DNA of 64,000 bases from the NCBI GenBank assembly GCA_963809545.1, contig CAWEKD010000007.1, forward strand, positions 62,001 to 126,000, read 5' to 3'. This DNA is from Natronosporangium sp035305625. GTDB lineage: Bacteria > Actinomycetota > Actinomycetes > Mycobacteriales > Micromonosporaceae. The first letter of the stretch is position 1. Each line of letters opens with the position of its first letter. Below the pieces are notes generated by a model. It worked only from the letters and a program-made list of their open reading frames with translations. It did no database searches and had not been told where the DNA came from. Below are positions 1-9,077 of the stretch, piece by piece. A program made the translations under genes and the position numbers.

Positions 1-59
1 GCAGCGCGGGTACGCGTAGACATGGCGACACAGTAGCCGCCCGCCGGGACGAAGCTGAC

Positions 60-95
60 ACCACCCGGGAAACTTCAGCCGCTACCTCGGGTGGT
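60..95. terminator. Hairpin after the DEAD-box helicase gene
   Basis: Perfect 8-bp inverted repeat ACCACCCG (60-67) and CGGGTGGT (88-95) with a 20-base loop, sitting directly at the stop codon of the minus-strand helicase gene. There is no T tract, as is usual for high-GC actinobacterial terminators. Bases 1-59 show no gene that I can recognise. Confidence 0.45.
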
Positions 96-1819
96 CAGCT
101 CCGGGGCGCCGTACGTCGACGACCGGCGGGCCGGGGAGCGCGCCGCCGGTCATCCCGCTCGGGGGCGCGGTCCCGACGGACGGTCGGTTTCTTCCCTCTG
201 ATGGTGCCGCGCCGGAGCGCGTCGATCACCTCGTCGGCCGCCTCCGCGGGCACCTCCACCAGCGAGAACCGGTCGGCGATCACGATCGCGCCGACGTCCC
301 GGCCCGACAGTCGCGACTCCCCCGCGATCGCTCCCACCAGATCCTGCGGACGGATGCCGGCCCGCCGCCCGAGCCCCAGAAACAGTCGGGCGGATCCGGG
401 GCCCGGGGTGGTACGCGGTGGCTGCTCCTTCCCGGCCCGGCGGGGCCGCGTCGGCTCCGCCGGCTCCGGGATCTCCTCGGCCACCACCGGAGCACCGGTG
501 GCCTCGTACGCCAGCTTCAGCGCCGCCGACGCCACCTCCCGCGCGTCGTGCTCCCCGGCGAGCCGCTCCACCACCGCCCGGAATGGCGCCAGGTCCGTGC
601 CCTCTCGCAGCATCGCCCGCACTGCCGCCGCGGTCTGCTCCCGCCGACGGGCCTGGACCTGCGCCACCGTCGGCAGCTTCGCGACCGGGATCCGGTGGGC
701 AGTGGTCCGCTCGATGGCCGCCAACAGGCGACGCTCCTGGGGGCCGACCAGGGTCACCGCCACCCCGACGCGGCCGGCCCGCCCCACCCGGCCGATCCGA
801 TGCACGTACGCCTCGGGGGTGGTGGGCACGTGATAGTTGACCACGTGACTGAGCTGGGGCACGTCGATGCCTCGAGCGGCGACATCGGTGGCGATGAGCA
901 GGTCGGCGTCGCCGGTGCGGAGCCGGGCCATCGCCTGGTCCCGCTGCTCCTGGCTCATCCCTCCGTGCAGGGCGTGGGCGCGCCAGCCTCGGCTGGTCAT
1001 CGCCTCGGTGAGGGTGTCCACCTCTTCCCGGGTACGGCAGAACACCACTGTCGCCGCGGGGTCCTCGAACGCGAGCAGCCGGGCCAGTGCGGCGGGTTTG
1101 TGTCCCCGCGGCACCACGTACGCCCGCTGCCGCACCCGCGGCGGTTCGCCGGTGTCGGTGGCCGCCCCACCCAGCGCGATCCGCACCGGATCGTGCAGGT
1201 GGCGGCGGGCGATGCCGACGATCCGGGCCGGCATGGTGGCGGAGAACAGGGCGGTCTGTCGGTCGGCCGGCAGCGCCGCCAGGATCGCCTCGATCTCCTC
1301 GGCGAACCCCATGTCCAGCATTTCGTCCGCTTCGTCGAGCACCACGGTCGCCACCGCACCGACCCGCAGCGTGCCTCGGCGGAGATGGTCCAGCGCGCGC
1401 CCCGGGGTGGCGACCACCACCTCCACGCCTCGGGCCAGCGACCGCAGCTGCCACCCGATCGGTTGGCCACCGTAGACCGGCAGTACGCGCACACCCAGCG
1501 TCCGCCCGTACCGGTGGAACGCCTCCGCCACCTGCACGGCCAGCTCCCGGGTGGGGACCAGCACCAACGCCGTGGGCTCACCGGTGCGGGCCGCGGTGGC
1601 CAGCCGTTGCAGCACCGGCAGGGCAAACGCGGCGGTCTTCCCGGTCCCGGTCGCGGCTTGCCCGAGCAGGTCCCGCCCGGCGAGCAGGGGCGGGATCGCC
1701 GCACGTTGGATGGGAGTCGGCTCCTGGTACCCCAGCGCGGCCAGCGTCTCCCACAGTCGCGGCTCCAGGCCCAGCCGGGCGAACCCTTCCGGACCCTCGG
1801 CGCCGTCCGCGTATGTCAT
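95..1819 (-). CDS. DEAD-box ATP-dependent RNA helicase, DbpA/CsdA-like
   Basis: A 574-residue ATP-dependent RNA helicase, cytoplasmic, expected to remodel rRNA or mRNA structure. Visible motifs in order: Q-motif region around residues 32-40, Walker A ATGTGKT at 56-62, DEAD box at 161-164, SAT at 192-194, and HRIGRVGR in the second RecA domain at 339-346. Near residues 470-530 lies a DbpA-type RNA-binding fold, followed by a basic Arg-rich tail typical of actinobacterial members. The ATG at 1819 is chosen because an AAGGGG ribosome-binding site precedes it and the Q-motif follows at the normal distance; a longer open frame upstream has no family similarity. It is divergent from the channel gene at 2040. 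Confidence 0.93.
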   Translation of the reverse strand: MTYADGAEGPEGFARLGLEPRLWETLAALGYQEPTPIQRAAIPPLLAGRDLLGQAATGTGKTAAFALPVLQRLATAARTGEPTALVLVPTRELAVQVAEAFHRYGRTLGVRVLPVYGGQPIGWQLRSLARGVEVVVATPGRALDHLRRGTLRVGAVATVVLDEADEMLDMGFAEEIEAILAALPADRQTALFSATMPARIVGIARRHLHDPVRIALGGAATDTGEPPRVRQRAYVVPRGHKPAALARLLAFEDPAATVVFCRTREEVDTLTEAMTSRGWRAHALHGGMSQEQRDQAMARLRTGDADLLIATDVAARGIDVPQLSHVVNYHVPTTPEAYVHRIGRVGRAGRVGVAVTLVGPQERRLLAAIERTTAHRIPVAKLPTVAQVQARRREQTAAAVRAMLREGTDLAPFRAVVERLAGEHDAREVASAALKLAYEATGAPVVAEEIPEPAEPTRPRRAGKEQPPRTTPGPGSARLFLGLGRRAGIRPQDLVGAIAGESRLSGRDVGAIVIADRFSLVEVPAEAADEVIDALRRGTIRGKKPTVRRDRAPERDDRRRAPRPAGRRRTAPRS

Positions 1820-2039
1820 GTTCCGCCCCTTATCCGCCCCGTCGGGGCTCAAGCCACCCAAGCCTAGGGCATCCCCGACGCGCCGCTGCGGCCAGCTCGG
1901 CATCGGCCAGTCCGCGTCCACCCACCGCGTCGGGCGTGGTCCTTTGCTGACAATGGCTGGAGTGTCGACAGTGGCGGGTCCAGGGCATCGCCGCATGTCA
2001 GGCCCGGAGGCGAGAAATTCCGCAACGATCGTCGGGATC

Positions 2040-3860
2040 ATGCCTGAAGCGTCGCCATATAGTCGCTCTGTGGCCCCCCTCCGGTTTGTCGTGTGCGGTG
2101 ACGATCCCCTCGCCCACAGCCTGGTGGACGAACTCACCAGCCGCTACGGCGCCCAGGTGACCGTGATCCTGCCGAATCGGCGTCGCAACCACGGCCCCCA
2201 ACTGGCCGCCCTACCGAAGGTCAAGATCATCGAGGCGGAGCAGCTCGACCGGAACGCGTTCCGGGCCGCCAAGCTGCACCGCGCGCAGGGCCTGGCGCTG
2301 GTGCAGCAGGACGATGTCGGCAACATCCACGCCGCGTTACGCGCCCAGGAACTCTGTCCGCACCTCCGGTTGGTCATCCGGATGTTCAACATGAGCCTGG
2401 GGCACGCGGTACGGCGACTGTTTCGGGACTGCGCGGTGCTCTCGGATGCTTCGATCGCCGCCCCGGAACTGGTCGCGGCCGCGCTCGGTGAAGTCGCCCC
2501 GCACTTCGTACGGCTACCGGGCCGCACCCTCTACGTGGCGCGCCGTTCCGACGTGCACCCGCACGACATCATCTGCGGTATCGCGGTCACCGACGGTGCG
2601 CAACCGCCGGAGTTGCTGCCGGCGGACGACCAGGCGAGTGACCTGGTGCTCGCGGTGGCCAACCGACGCAATCGGCCCATCACCCCGCACATCGGTGTGG
2701 CCGATGGTGACGCGGAGACCCTGGACGGCGCGGCCACCGCCTCGGAGGGGGCCGCGGCGGACGAAAGCTTCGACCCCTCATCCGCGGTGTCGCGCCCTCG
2801 CCGGCACCGCCGCATCACCCGACTCCGCCGACTCTTCGCCCTGCCGCGGGCGATGCTGACGCTGGTCGACAGCAAGCTGGAGATCGCCACCCTGGTCCTG
2901 ATCGTGCTTCTGGCCGCCGGCGTGGTGACCATCGCGTGGTTGGAGGAGCTGACGCTGTGGCAGGCCTTCTACACCACGCTGATCATGGCTGCGGACGCCG
3001 GCGATCCCGTGCTGGAAGGCAGCCTCATCCAGCAGATCGTGCACACGGTCGTGGCCGTGTCCGGGATCGCGCTCGTACCGGTCCTGACCGCGACGGTGGT
3101 CAACGCGGTGGTCAACGCGCGCCTGGCGGTCGTCCTGGGCCGACTGCGGGCCCCGATCTCTGGACACATCATCGTCATCGGGCTGGGCAACGTCGGCACC
3201 CGGGTGATCCGGATGCTGCACGATCTCGGGCACGAAGTGGTCGCGATCGACATCTCGGAGTCCGCGCGCGGGGTGGCGGTGGCGTACGAGCTGGGTATCC
3301 CCGTGATCATTGGGGACGCCAGCGCGGAGGAGACGCTGCGGCAGGCGTCGGTGCGCACCTGCCAAGCGATGCTGGCTCTGTCTACTTCAGACGTCACGAA
3401 CCTCGAGGCCGCCCTCCACGCCCGCCGCCTGCAGCCCGGCCTGCGGGTGGTGTTGCGGCTGTTCGACCATGATTTCGCCCAACGGGTGGAGAAGGCGTTC
3501 CAGATCCCGATCTCCCGCAGTGTCTCTGCCCTGGCGGCGCCGGCGTTCGCCGCGGCGCTGATGGAACGGGAAGTGATCGGCACCATCGCGGTCGGGCGAC
3601 GGGTGCTGGTCATCGCCGAGGTGCTGGTGGAGGCCGCCTCCCCGCTGGATGGCAGTCGCGTGGCCGAGGTCGCCCACGCCGGCGAGCTGCGGGTGGTCGC
3701 GCTCGCCCGCGAGGACGAGCCCCGCCTGCGCTGGCTGCCGTACCCACGGACCCGGATCCGCGCCGGCGACCGGCTGACCGTGATCGCGAACCGGACCGGG
3801 CTGAGCCGGATCCTGGCGGACTCCACCGGCAGCCGAGAGGCCACCACCCCGGGGGATTAG
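2040..3860 (+). CDS. Two-TrkA_N ion channel / CASTOR-POLLUX-like NAD-binding protein
   Basis: A 606-residue membrane protein with a Rossmann-like TrkA_N segment at the N terminus, two hydrophobic helices with a re-entrant loop in the middle (about residues 286-355), and a second clear TrkA_N/RCK domain starting near 374 with the nucleotide-binding signature VIGLGNVG. The loop between the helices contains ADAGD, which recalls the ADAGN/ADSGN filter of plant CASTOR and DMI1/POLLUX channels. A ligand-gated cation channel is therefore inferred rather than a plain TrkA subunit. The start at 2040 is the ATG closest to the first domain; the frame is open further upstream but reads antisense through the helicase gene. 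Confidence 0.8.
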   Translation: MPEASPYSRSVAPLRFVVCGDDPLAHSLVDELTSRYGAQVTVILPNRRRNHGPQLAALPKVKIIEAEQLDRNAFRAAKLHRAQGLALVQQDDVGNIHAALRAQELCPHLRLVIRMFNMSLGHAVRRLFRDCAVLSDASIAAPELVAAALGEVAPHFVRLPGRTLYVARRSDVHPHDIICGIAVTDGAQPPELLPADDQASDLVLAVANRRNRPITPHIGVADGDAETLDGAATASEGAAADESFDPSSAVSRPRRHRRITRLRRLFALPRAMLTLVDSKLEIATLVLIVLLAAGVVTIAWLEELTLWQAFYTTLIMAADAGDPVLEGSLIQQIVHTVVAVSGIALVPVLTATVVNAVVNARLAVVLGRLRAPISGHIIVIGLGNVGTRVIRMLHDLGHEVVAIDISESARGVAVAYELGIPVIIGDASAEETLRQASVRTCQAMLALSTSDVTNLEAALHARRLQPGLRVVLRLFDHDFAQRVEKAFQIPISRSVSALAAPAFAAALMEREVIGTIAVGRRVLVIAEVLVEAASPLDGSRVAEVAHAGELRVVALAREDEPRLRWLPYPRTRIRAGDRLTVIANRTGLSRILADSTGSREATTPGD

Positions 3861-3891
3861 TGGACCGGCACCGCTGAGGGACAATGGGTAG

Positions 3892-4767
3892 GTGCTGGAA
3901 GAGGGGGCTTACATCATCGACACCGGCGTCGGCGAGCTGGTCCCCGACCCGCACAATCCCTCGGGTTGGTTGCTGATCGTCAACGGTCTGGAGAGTTCGT
4001 ACGTCGACCTGGCCGACCCCACCCGGCTGGAGTTCGAGTACGTCTCCTGGATGGGTATCGCCATCGACCTCTTCCGGGAGCCGAAGCGGCCGATCCGGGC
4101 GGCCCACCTGGGGGGCGGCGGCTGCACCCTCCCCCGGTACGTCGCGGCGACCCGCCCCGGTTCGGAGCAAGTCGTGTTCGAGGTCGACCGGGAACTGCTC
4201 CGGATGGTGACCTACGCGTTCCAGGTGCACGAGATCGCCAACCTGCGGTTTGAGATCGAAGACGGGTTGGCGGGGGTGCGGGCGCTGCCGTCGCACTCGT
4301 ACGACGTCATCATCCGGGACGCGTTCGACGGCGGTGACGTGCCCGCCCACCTGGTCGGTCGCGAGCTGCTGGCGGAGGCCGCCCGCGTGCTGGTCCCGGA
4401 CGGGATCTACCTGGCCAACGTGCCGTCGGAGGGCGACCTGGCGGCGGCTACCGCGGAGGGGGAGCACGCGGCCGCGGTGTTCGCGCACGTGGGGTTGTTC
4501 ATCGACCCCGGACAGTTGCGGGGGCGCCGGTTCGGCAACGTGGTCTTGGCGGCGTCACAGCGGCCGCTGCCCTGGGACGAGCTGGCGCGGCGCCTGCACC
4601 GGGCGATCGCCCCGGCGCGGCTGGTGCCGGTCACCGACGCGGATGACCGGCACCGATCGGAGGGGCTCAGCGCGGCTTCCTTACCCAGCAGAGGCAGAAC
4701 GGGTGCCCCGCCGGGTCAGCGTAAACCTGGAAGGCGTCGCCGGAGTCGCCGTCGTCCGCTTCCTTGA
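3892..4767 (+). CDS. Spermidine-synthase-like SAM-dependent methyltransferase-fold protein
   Basis: A 291-residue protein of the polyamine-synthase fold. The SAM/dcSAM-binding glycine motif HLGGGGCTLPRY is near residue 73, an acidic residue follows in VFEVDRE, and the IIRDAFDGG loop is near 140. Actinobacterial homologues are usually annotated as fused MFS/spermidine synthase or plain spermidine synthase, and their true substrate is unknown. It starts with GTG 31 bases after the channel gene and may be cotranscribed with it. Its last 33 codons run antisense through the 3' end of the convergent VOC gene and are Arg/Gly-rich and unconserved in appearance, so the natural end may have been lost by read-through. 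Confidence 0.8.
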   Translation: MLEEGAYIIDTGVGELVPDPHNPSGWLLIVNGLESSYVDLADPTRLEFEYVSWMGIAIDLFREPKRPIRAAHLGGGGCTLPRYVAATRPGSEQVVFEVDRELLRMVTYAFQVHEIANLRFEIEDGLAGVRALPSHSYDVIIRDAFDGGDVPAHLVGRELLAEAARVLVPDGIYLANVPSEGDLAAATAEGEHAAAVFAHVGLFIDPGQLRGRRFGNVVLAASQRPLPWDELARRLHRAIAPARLVPVTDADDRHRSEGLSAASLPSRGRTGAPPGQRKPGRRRRSRRRPLP

Positions 4768-5044
4768 GCAGCGTCGCCCCCAGAGACATGACCCGGGCGT
4801 GCGCGGTGGCGATGTCGTCCACCCACAGGTCAAGATGGACCTGCTGCGGCTGCCCGTCCGGCCACTGGGGCGGGATGTGATCGGGGGCGAGCTGGACTCC
4901 GATCCGGGGTTGACCGTCCACGGACACCAGGTGGAAATCGTGGTGACGGTCGTCGACCGTACCCCCCAACACTCCGGCCCAGAAGTTGCTCTCGGTGGCC
5001 GGGTCGGCCGTGTCGAACACGACGATCTGATGGTTGATCTTCAT
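4667..5044 (-). CDS. VOC-family (glyoxalase/bleomycin-resistance fold) protein
   Basis: A 125-residue single-domain VOC protein. It begins MKINHQIVVFDTADP and carries the second half-motif VHLDLWVDDIATAHARV and the closing strand YADPAGHPFCLCW, which is the typical paired beta-alpha-beta-beta-beta layout. Such proteins bind a metal and act as lyases, dioxygenases or drug-binding proteins; the substrate cannot be read from the sequence. ATG at 5044 is chosen with GAGGA upstream. It converges on and overlaps the preceding plus-strand gene by 101 bases. Confidence 0.85.
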   Translation of the reverse strand: MKINHQIVVFDTADPATESNFWAGVLGGTVDDRHHDFHLVSVDGQPRIGVQLAPDHIPPQWPDGQPQQVHLDLWVDDIATAHARVMSLGATLLKEADDGDSGDAFQVYADPAGHPFCLCWVRKPR

Positions 5045-5146
5045 GCCGCGAATCCTCACCCCACCCCCTGACATTCCTCCCCCGCCGCCGCCCTACCGCG
5101 ACGACCGCCCCGGTGCGCCTACCTCGACCGGTCGCTGACCGCGGGC

Positions 5147-5386
5147 ATGCTGGAAGGCATGGGGCGGGCAGTGGGACCCTGGCTGGTCGGGATCGGGCTG
5201 GTAGTAGTGGCGGTCGGCCTGCTCACCTGGGCAGGCGGGTTGTCCTGGTTCGGCCGCCTCCCGGGGGACATCCGGATCACCAGCGGCAACACGCGCATCT
5301 TCCTCCCGATCACGTCGATGCTCCTGCTGTCGCTGGGACTGAGCGTGGTGCTGAGCATCGTGCTGTTCCTCTTGCGCCGTCGGTGA
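5147..5386 (+). CDS. DUF2905 small membrane protein
   Basis: A 79-residue protein with two hydrophobic segments (about residues 11-31 and 55-76) separated by the motif LSWFGRLPGDIRI, which is diagnostic of the DUF2905 family. It is an inner-membrane protein of unknown function. The start could also be the ATG at 5159. It lies on the opposite strand to the VOC gene and upstream of the DinB-like gene. Confidence 0.85.
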   Translation: MLEGMGRAVGPWLVGIGLVVVAVGLLTWAGGLSWFGRLPGDIRITSGNTRIFLPITSMLLLSLGLSVVLSIVLFLLRRR

Positions 5387-5441
5387 GGTGGCGCGTGGCG
5401 TGAACACCGGGACTGTCGGGGGTGCGCTCTATGGTCACGCC

Positions 5442-6023
5442 ATGACCACCGACGACTGTCCATGGGAGCCACCTCTGGCCGGCACCGAGGCGGAGCAGCT
5501 GGTCGGGGCGCTGGAGCGGCTACGCACCACCTTCCGGTGGAAGGTCGACGATCTCGACGCCGCCGGCCTGGCGACCCGGGTCGGTGCCTCCACGCTGACC
5601 TTGGGCGGCTTGCTGAAGCACCTCGCCCGCGCCGAAGCCCACTGCTTCGGCCCCAAGTTCGACGGCACCCCGCTGGGGGCACCGTGGCACACCGTCGACT
5701 GGGGCCGGGACCCGGACTGGGACTTCACCTCCGCCGCCGACGACCCACCCCACCAGCTCTACGCCCTGTGGGACGACACCGTCGCCCGGTCGCGGGCAAC
5801 GCTACGGGCGGCGCTGGCCGACGGTGGGCTCGACCAGTTCGTCCACCTCACCTGGCCGGACGGGCGGCGGCTCCGCCTGCGCCGGCTGGTCTGCGACCTG
5901 ATCGAGGAGTACGGCCGGCACACCGGGCACGCCGACCTGCTGCGGGAAGCGGTGGACGGCCGGGTCGGTGAAGGCCCTCCGCCCGGATGGCGGCCCCGCT
6001 CCGGGCACTATCTCCTGCCCTAG
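5442..6023 (+). CDS. DinB/DUF664 family protein
   Basis: A 193-residue four-helix protein of the DinB/YfiT superfamily, actinobacterial DUF664 subgroup. Visible family marks are TLGGLLKHLARAEAHCF near residue 50 (a metal-binding His follows the first helix), the acidic DWDFTSAADDPPHQL stretch, and the C-terminal IEEYGRHTGHADLLRE with two further His residues. Members are often mycothiol- or bacillithiol-dependent transferases. ATG at 5442 is preferred over an in-frame GTG at 5388 that would add a non-conserved leader. Confidence 0.86.
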   Translation: MTTDDCPWEPPLAGTEAEQLVGALERLRTTFRWKVDDLDAAGLATRVGASTLTLGGLLKHLARAEAHCFGPKFDGTPLGAPWHTVDWGRDPDWDFTSAADDPPHQLYALWDDTVARSRATLRAALADGGLDQFVHLTWPDGRRLRLRRLVCDLIEEYGRHTGHADLLREAVDGRVGEGPPPGWRPRSGHYLLP

Positions 6024-6142
6024 CGGGCCGGATCCCCGGGCCCCCACGAATGGGGTCAACCGATTGGTGGATACGGCGGATCCACCGCGCTCCGTGCTGG
6101 ATGGGCGATCCACTGTCGCCTCAGCCCAGCGATGCTGGGGCC

Positions 6143-7051
6143 ATGTCAACTATCGAGGTACGCAACCTCCACAAACGCTACGGCGCCACGGTGGCGGTGG
6201 ACGACGTGTCGTTCACGGTGGAAGCCGGAGAAATCTTCGGCATCCTGGGGCCGAACGGGGCGGGCAAAACCACCACAGTGGAGTGTGTCGCGGGACTGCG
6301 GGTACCGGATCGAGGCGAGATCCGCGTGCTGGGGCTCGACCCCCGACACGACCGGGCCGCGCTGCGCCAGCGGGTCGGGGTGCAGTTGCAGGAGAGTCGA
6401 CTACCGGAACGGCTGCGGGTCGGCGAGGCGATCGCGCTGTACCGGTCGTTCTACCCGCAGCCCGCCGACGGTGACCAGCTGCTGGAGATGTTGGGGCTGA
6501 CGGACAAACGGCGCAGCCGATACCGGGACCTGTCCGGTGGACAGAAGCAGCGGCTGTCGATCGCGCTGGCGCTGATCGGTCGGCCGACCGTGGCCGTGCT
6601 GGACGAGCTGACCACCGGCCTGGACCCACAGGCCCGGCGGGAGACGTGGGAGTTGGTGGAGCGGGTCCGGGATTCCGGAGTGACGATCATCTTGGTGACC
6701 CACTTCATGGACGAAGCGGAGCGGCTCTGCGACCGGGTGGCGGTGATCGACACCGGCCGGGTGGTGGCCCTGGACACCCCCGCCGGGCTGATCGCGCGCG
6801 CCGGGGGTCAGCAACGCATCCGGTTCCGCCCCGCCACTGACCTGGATGAGCAGTTGCTGACCGCACTGCCGGAGGTGACCGAGGTGCGGCGGAGCGGCTC
6901 CCAGGTGGTGGTCATCGGGACCGGCAATGTGCTGCACGCGGTCACGGCGACCCTGGCCCGGCACCACATCGTCGCCCACGACCTGCGGATCGAGCAGACC
7001 AGCCTGGACGACGCCTTCGTGACCCTCACCGGCCATCAGCCGGAGCACTGA
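6143..7051 (+). CDS. ABC-2 exporter ATP-binding protein (DrrA-like)
   Basis: A 302-residue ATPase of the daunorubicin-resistance type. It has Walker A GPNGAGKTT near residue 38, the signature LSGGQKQR near 133, Walker B VAVLDELTTGLDP near 152, and the H-loop THFMDEAERL. A C-terminal extension of about 80 residues is the usual DrrA tail. It is the first gene of a four-gene operon followed by the permease (29 bases later), a sensor kinase and a response regulator, so it probably exports an antimicrobial or lipid under control of that two-component pair. Confidence 0.93.
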   Translation: MSTIEVRNLHKRYGATVAVDDVSFTVEAGEIFGILGPNGAGKTTTVECVAGLRVPDRGEIRVLGLDPRHDRAALRQRVGVQLQESRLPERLRVGEAIALYRSFYPQPADGDQLLEMLGLTDKRRSRYRDLSGGQKQRLSIALALIGRPTVAVLDELTTGLDPQARRETWELVERVRDSGVTIILVTHFMDEAERLCDRVAVIDTGRVVALDTPAGLIARAGGQQRIRFRPATDLDEQLLTALPEVTEVRRSGSQVVVIGTGNVLHAVTATLARHHIVAHDLRIEQTSLDDAFVTLTGHQPEH

Positions 7052-7080
7052 CCCCGCACCGACCCGAGAAAGCAGGAATC

Positions 7081-7815
7081 ATGGCGAGTTTTGTCAGGCT
7101 TACCCTCACCGAGGCGCGGTTGTTCCTTCGCGAACCGATGTCGGTGGTGTTGGGGGTGGTGTTCCCGGCTGGGCTGTTGCTCATGCTCGGCGCCATCCCG
7201 ATCCTGCGCACGCCGGCGGAGCAGTTCGACGGCCAGCGGTTCGTGGACCTGTTCGCCCCGTCCGCACTGGTGCTGGGGATCGGGGTGGTGGCCCTGCAGC
7301 ACATTCCGAACGTGATCGCGGGCTACCGCGAGCAGGGAATTCTGCGGCGACTGTCCACCACCCCGGTCCATCCCGGCAAGCTGCTGCTGGCGCAACTGCT
7401 GGTCGCCCTGGCCGCGGTGGTGGTGTCGGCGGGGTTGCTGATCAGCGCGGCGTGGCTGGTGCTGGACGTACCGCCCCCGCAGCACCTGCTCGGCTTCACC
7501 GTCGCCTGGCTGGTCGGGTTCGGCGCGGTACTCGCGATCGGCACCCTGATCGCCGCGGTCGCGCCCAGCCAGCGGACCGCCACCGGGGTGTCGACCCTGG
7601 TGTATCTGGTGGCGATGTTCGCCGGCGGGGTGTTCCTGCCGCGGTTCCTGATGCCGAAGCCGCTCGCACAGCTCGGGGAGATCACTCCCCCCGGGGTGCA
7701 GGCCCTGCTCGACGCGTGGGGAGGACGGGCGCCCGCACTGCTCCCACTAGGGATAATGGCCGTGATCGCGGTAGCAGCCGCCGCGATGGCGGCGAAGCTG
7801 TTCCGCTGGGAATGA
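7081..7815 (+). CDS. ABC-2 type permease
   Basis: A 244-residue membrane protein with about six hydrophobic helices and a large conserved periplasmic/loop region (EQFDGQRFVDLFAPS) near residue 43; the stretch GYREQGILRRLSTTPV near 81 is characteristic of ABC-2 permeases. It forms the exporter with the ATPase just upstream. Its stop codon TGA overlaps the ATG of the histidine kinase gene (ATGA), so the exporter and its regulators are translationally coupled. Confidence 0.92.
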   Translation: MASFVRLTLTEARLFLREPMSVVLGVVFPAGLLLMLGAIPILRTPAEQFDGQRFVDLFAPSALVLGIGVVALQHIPNVIAGYREQGILRRLSTTPVHPGKLLLAQLLVALAAVVVSAGLLISAAWLVLDVPPPQHLLGFTVAWLVGFGAVLAIGTLIAAVAPSQRTATGVSTLVYLVAMFAGGVFLPRFLMPKPLAQLGEITPPGVQALLDAWGGRAPALLPLGIMAVIAVAAAAMAAKLFRWE

Positions 7816-9077
7816 CGGGCCGGAGGCGGCATGGACAGCCCGCAGACGATGGTGATGGGCGGCCACATCAGGTCGGACTGGGACCGCTGGTGGGACAGGC
7901 GCTGGTCGTCCTCCCCTGGGCACTGCTCGCGGTGCCGACGGTGATCGCGCTCGCCAACCCGGCGCAGACCACCACCGGTCGGATGACCATCCTCGGGCTG
8001 GTCGCCGCCACCGCGGCCTGGGTGTTCTTCGGACACACCTGGGCGGACGCGCAGCGCCGCAAGCGGACCGCGCCGATGCTGGTCTACTTCCTCGGACTAC
8101 TGGCCCTGGCCGTGGTCCTGATGACCCGTGACATCGCGTTCCTCTTGTTCGCCATCACCGGTTTCTTCCACGCGTACCAGCTCAACCCCTGGCCGTTGGG
8201 AGTGGCGGGGGTGCTGGCCACCTCGGTGGCCATCAACACCATGACGATGTGGTCGGAGCTGTCGTCGCCCGGAGGAGTCAGCCTCTACCTCGGGGTGGTG
8301 CTGATCCAAACCGTGGCGATCGGCTGCGGGAGGGTGCTGGGTGAGAAGATGGCCAAACAGCACGAGCAGCGCCGCCAGATGGTGGCGAAGCTGGAGGAGG
8401 CGCTGGAGGAGAACGCCGGCCTGCACGCCCAGTTGGTCACCCAGGCGCGGGAGGCGGGGGTGCTGGACGAACGGCAACGGATGGCCAGCGAGATCCACGA
8501 CACCCTGGCCCAGGGGTTGGCCGGCATCATCACCCAGGTACAGGCGGCGCAGCAGGTGTGGCACCTACCGGATCAGGCCCGGGCCCACGTCGACCGGGCG
8601 CTCCGGTTGGCCCGGGAGAGCCTGGCGGAGGCCCGCCGCTCCGTCCAGGCGCTGCGCCCGTCCCAGCTGACCGACGCCCAACTACCCGAGGCGCTGGCTG
8701 ATCTGGGCCGACAGTGGGCCCAGGACACCGGCATCGACCTGCGGTTCGAGATCACCGGCGACCGGGTGGCGCTCAGCCCAGCGATCGAGGAGACCCTGTT
8801 CCGGGTCGCGCAGGAGGCGCTGACCAACGTCGCCAAGCACGCGGGTGCCCAGCGGGTCGGACTGACCCTGTCGTACCTGCATGATGTGGTCCTGCTGGAT
8901 GTACGGGACGACGGCAGCGGTATCCGGGGAGAGCCGGATACCGGCGACGGATTCGGGCTACGGAGCATGCGACAGCGGGTCCGCAGCGTAGGGGGCGCGA
9001 TGGAGATCGAGACCGCACCCGGGGAGGGCACCGCCATCAATGTCCGGGTGCCGGCGATCACGGCGGTGCCGGCATGA
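7812..9077 (+). CDS. NarL-type sensor histidine kinase
   Basis: A 421-residue membrane sensor with about five hydrophobic N-terminal helices (residues 26-175), a coiled linker, a HisKA_3 dimerisation domain with phospho-acceptor His229 in ASEIHDTLAQ, and an HATPase domain ending with DDGSGI and GFGLRSMRQRV. The sensor part has no periplasmic domain, as in DesK-like intramembrane sensors, so a membrane or cell-wall stress signal is plausible. The ATG overlaps the permease stop codon, and its own stop overlaps the start of the response regulator gene. Confidence 0.92.
   Translation: MTGRRRHGQPADDGDGRPHQVGLGPLVGQALVVLPWALLAVPTVIALANPAQTTTGRMTILGLVAATAAWVFFGHTWADAQRRKRTAPMLVYFLGLLALAVVLMTRDIAFLLFAITGFFHAYQLNPWPLGVAGVLATSVAINTMTMWSELSSPGGVSLYLGVVLIQTVAIGCGRVLGEKMAKQHEQRRQMVAKLEEALEENAGLHAQLVTQAREAGVLDERQRMASEIHDTLAQGLAGIITQVQAAQQVWHLPDQARAHVDRALRLARESLAEARRSVQALRPSQLTDAQLPEALADLGRQWAQDTGIDLRFEITGDRVALSPAIEETLFRVAQEALTNVAKHAGAQRVGLTLSYLHDVVLLDVRDDGSGIRGEPDTGDGFGLRSMRQRVRSVGGAMEIETAPGEGTAINVRVPAITAVPA

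Noticed and set aside
1820..2039. N-terminal extension of the DEAD-box helicase
   Set aside because: The extended frame runs through the divergent promoter and has no similarity; ATG 1819 has a clear ribosome-binding site.
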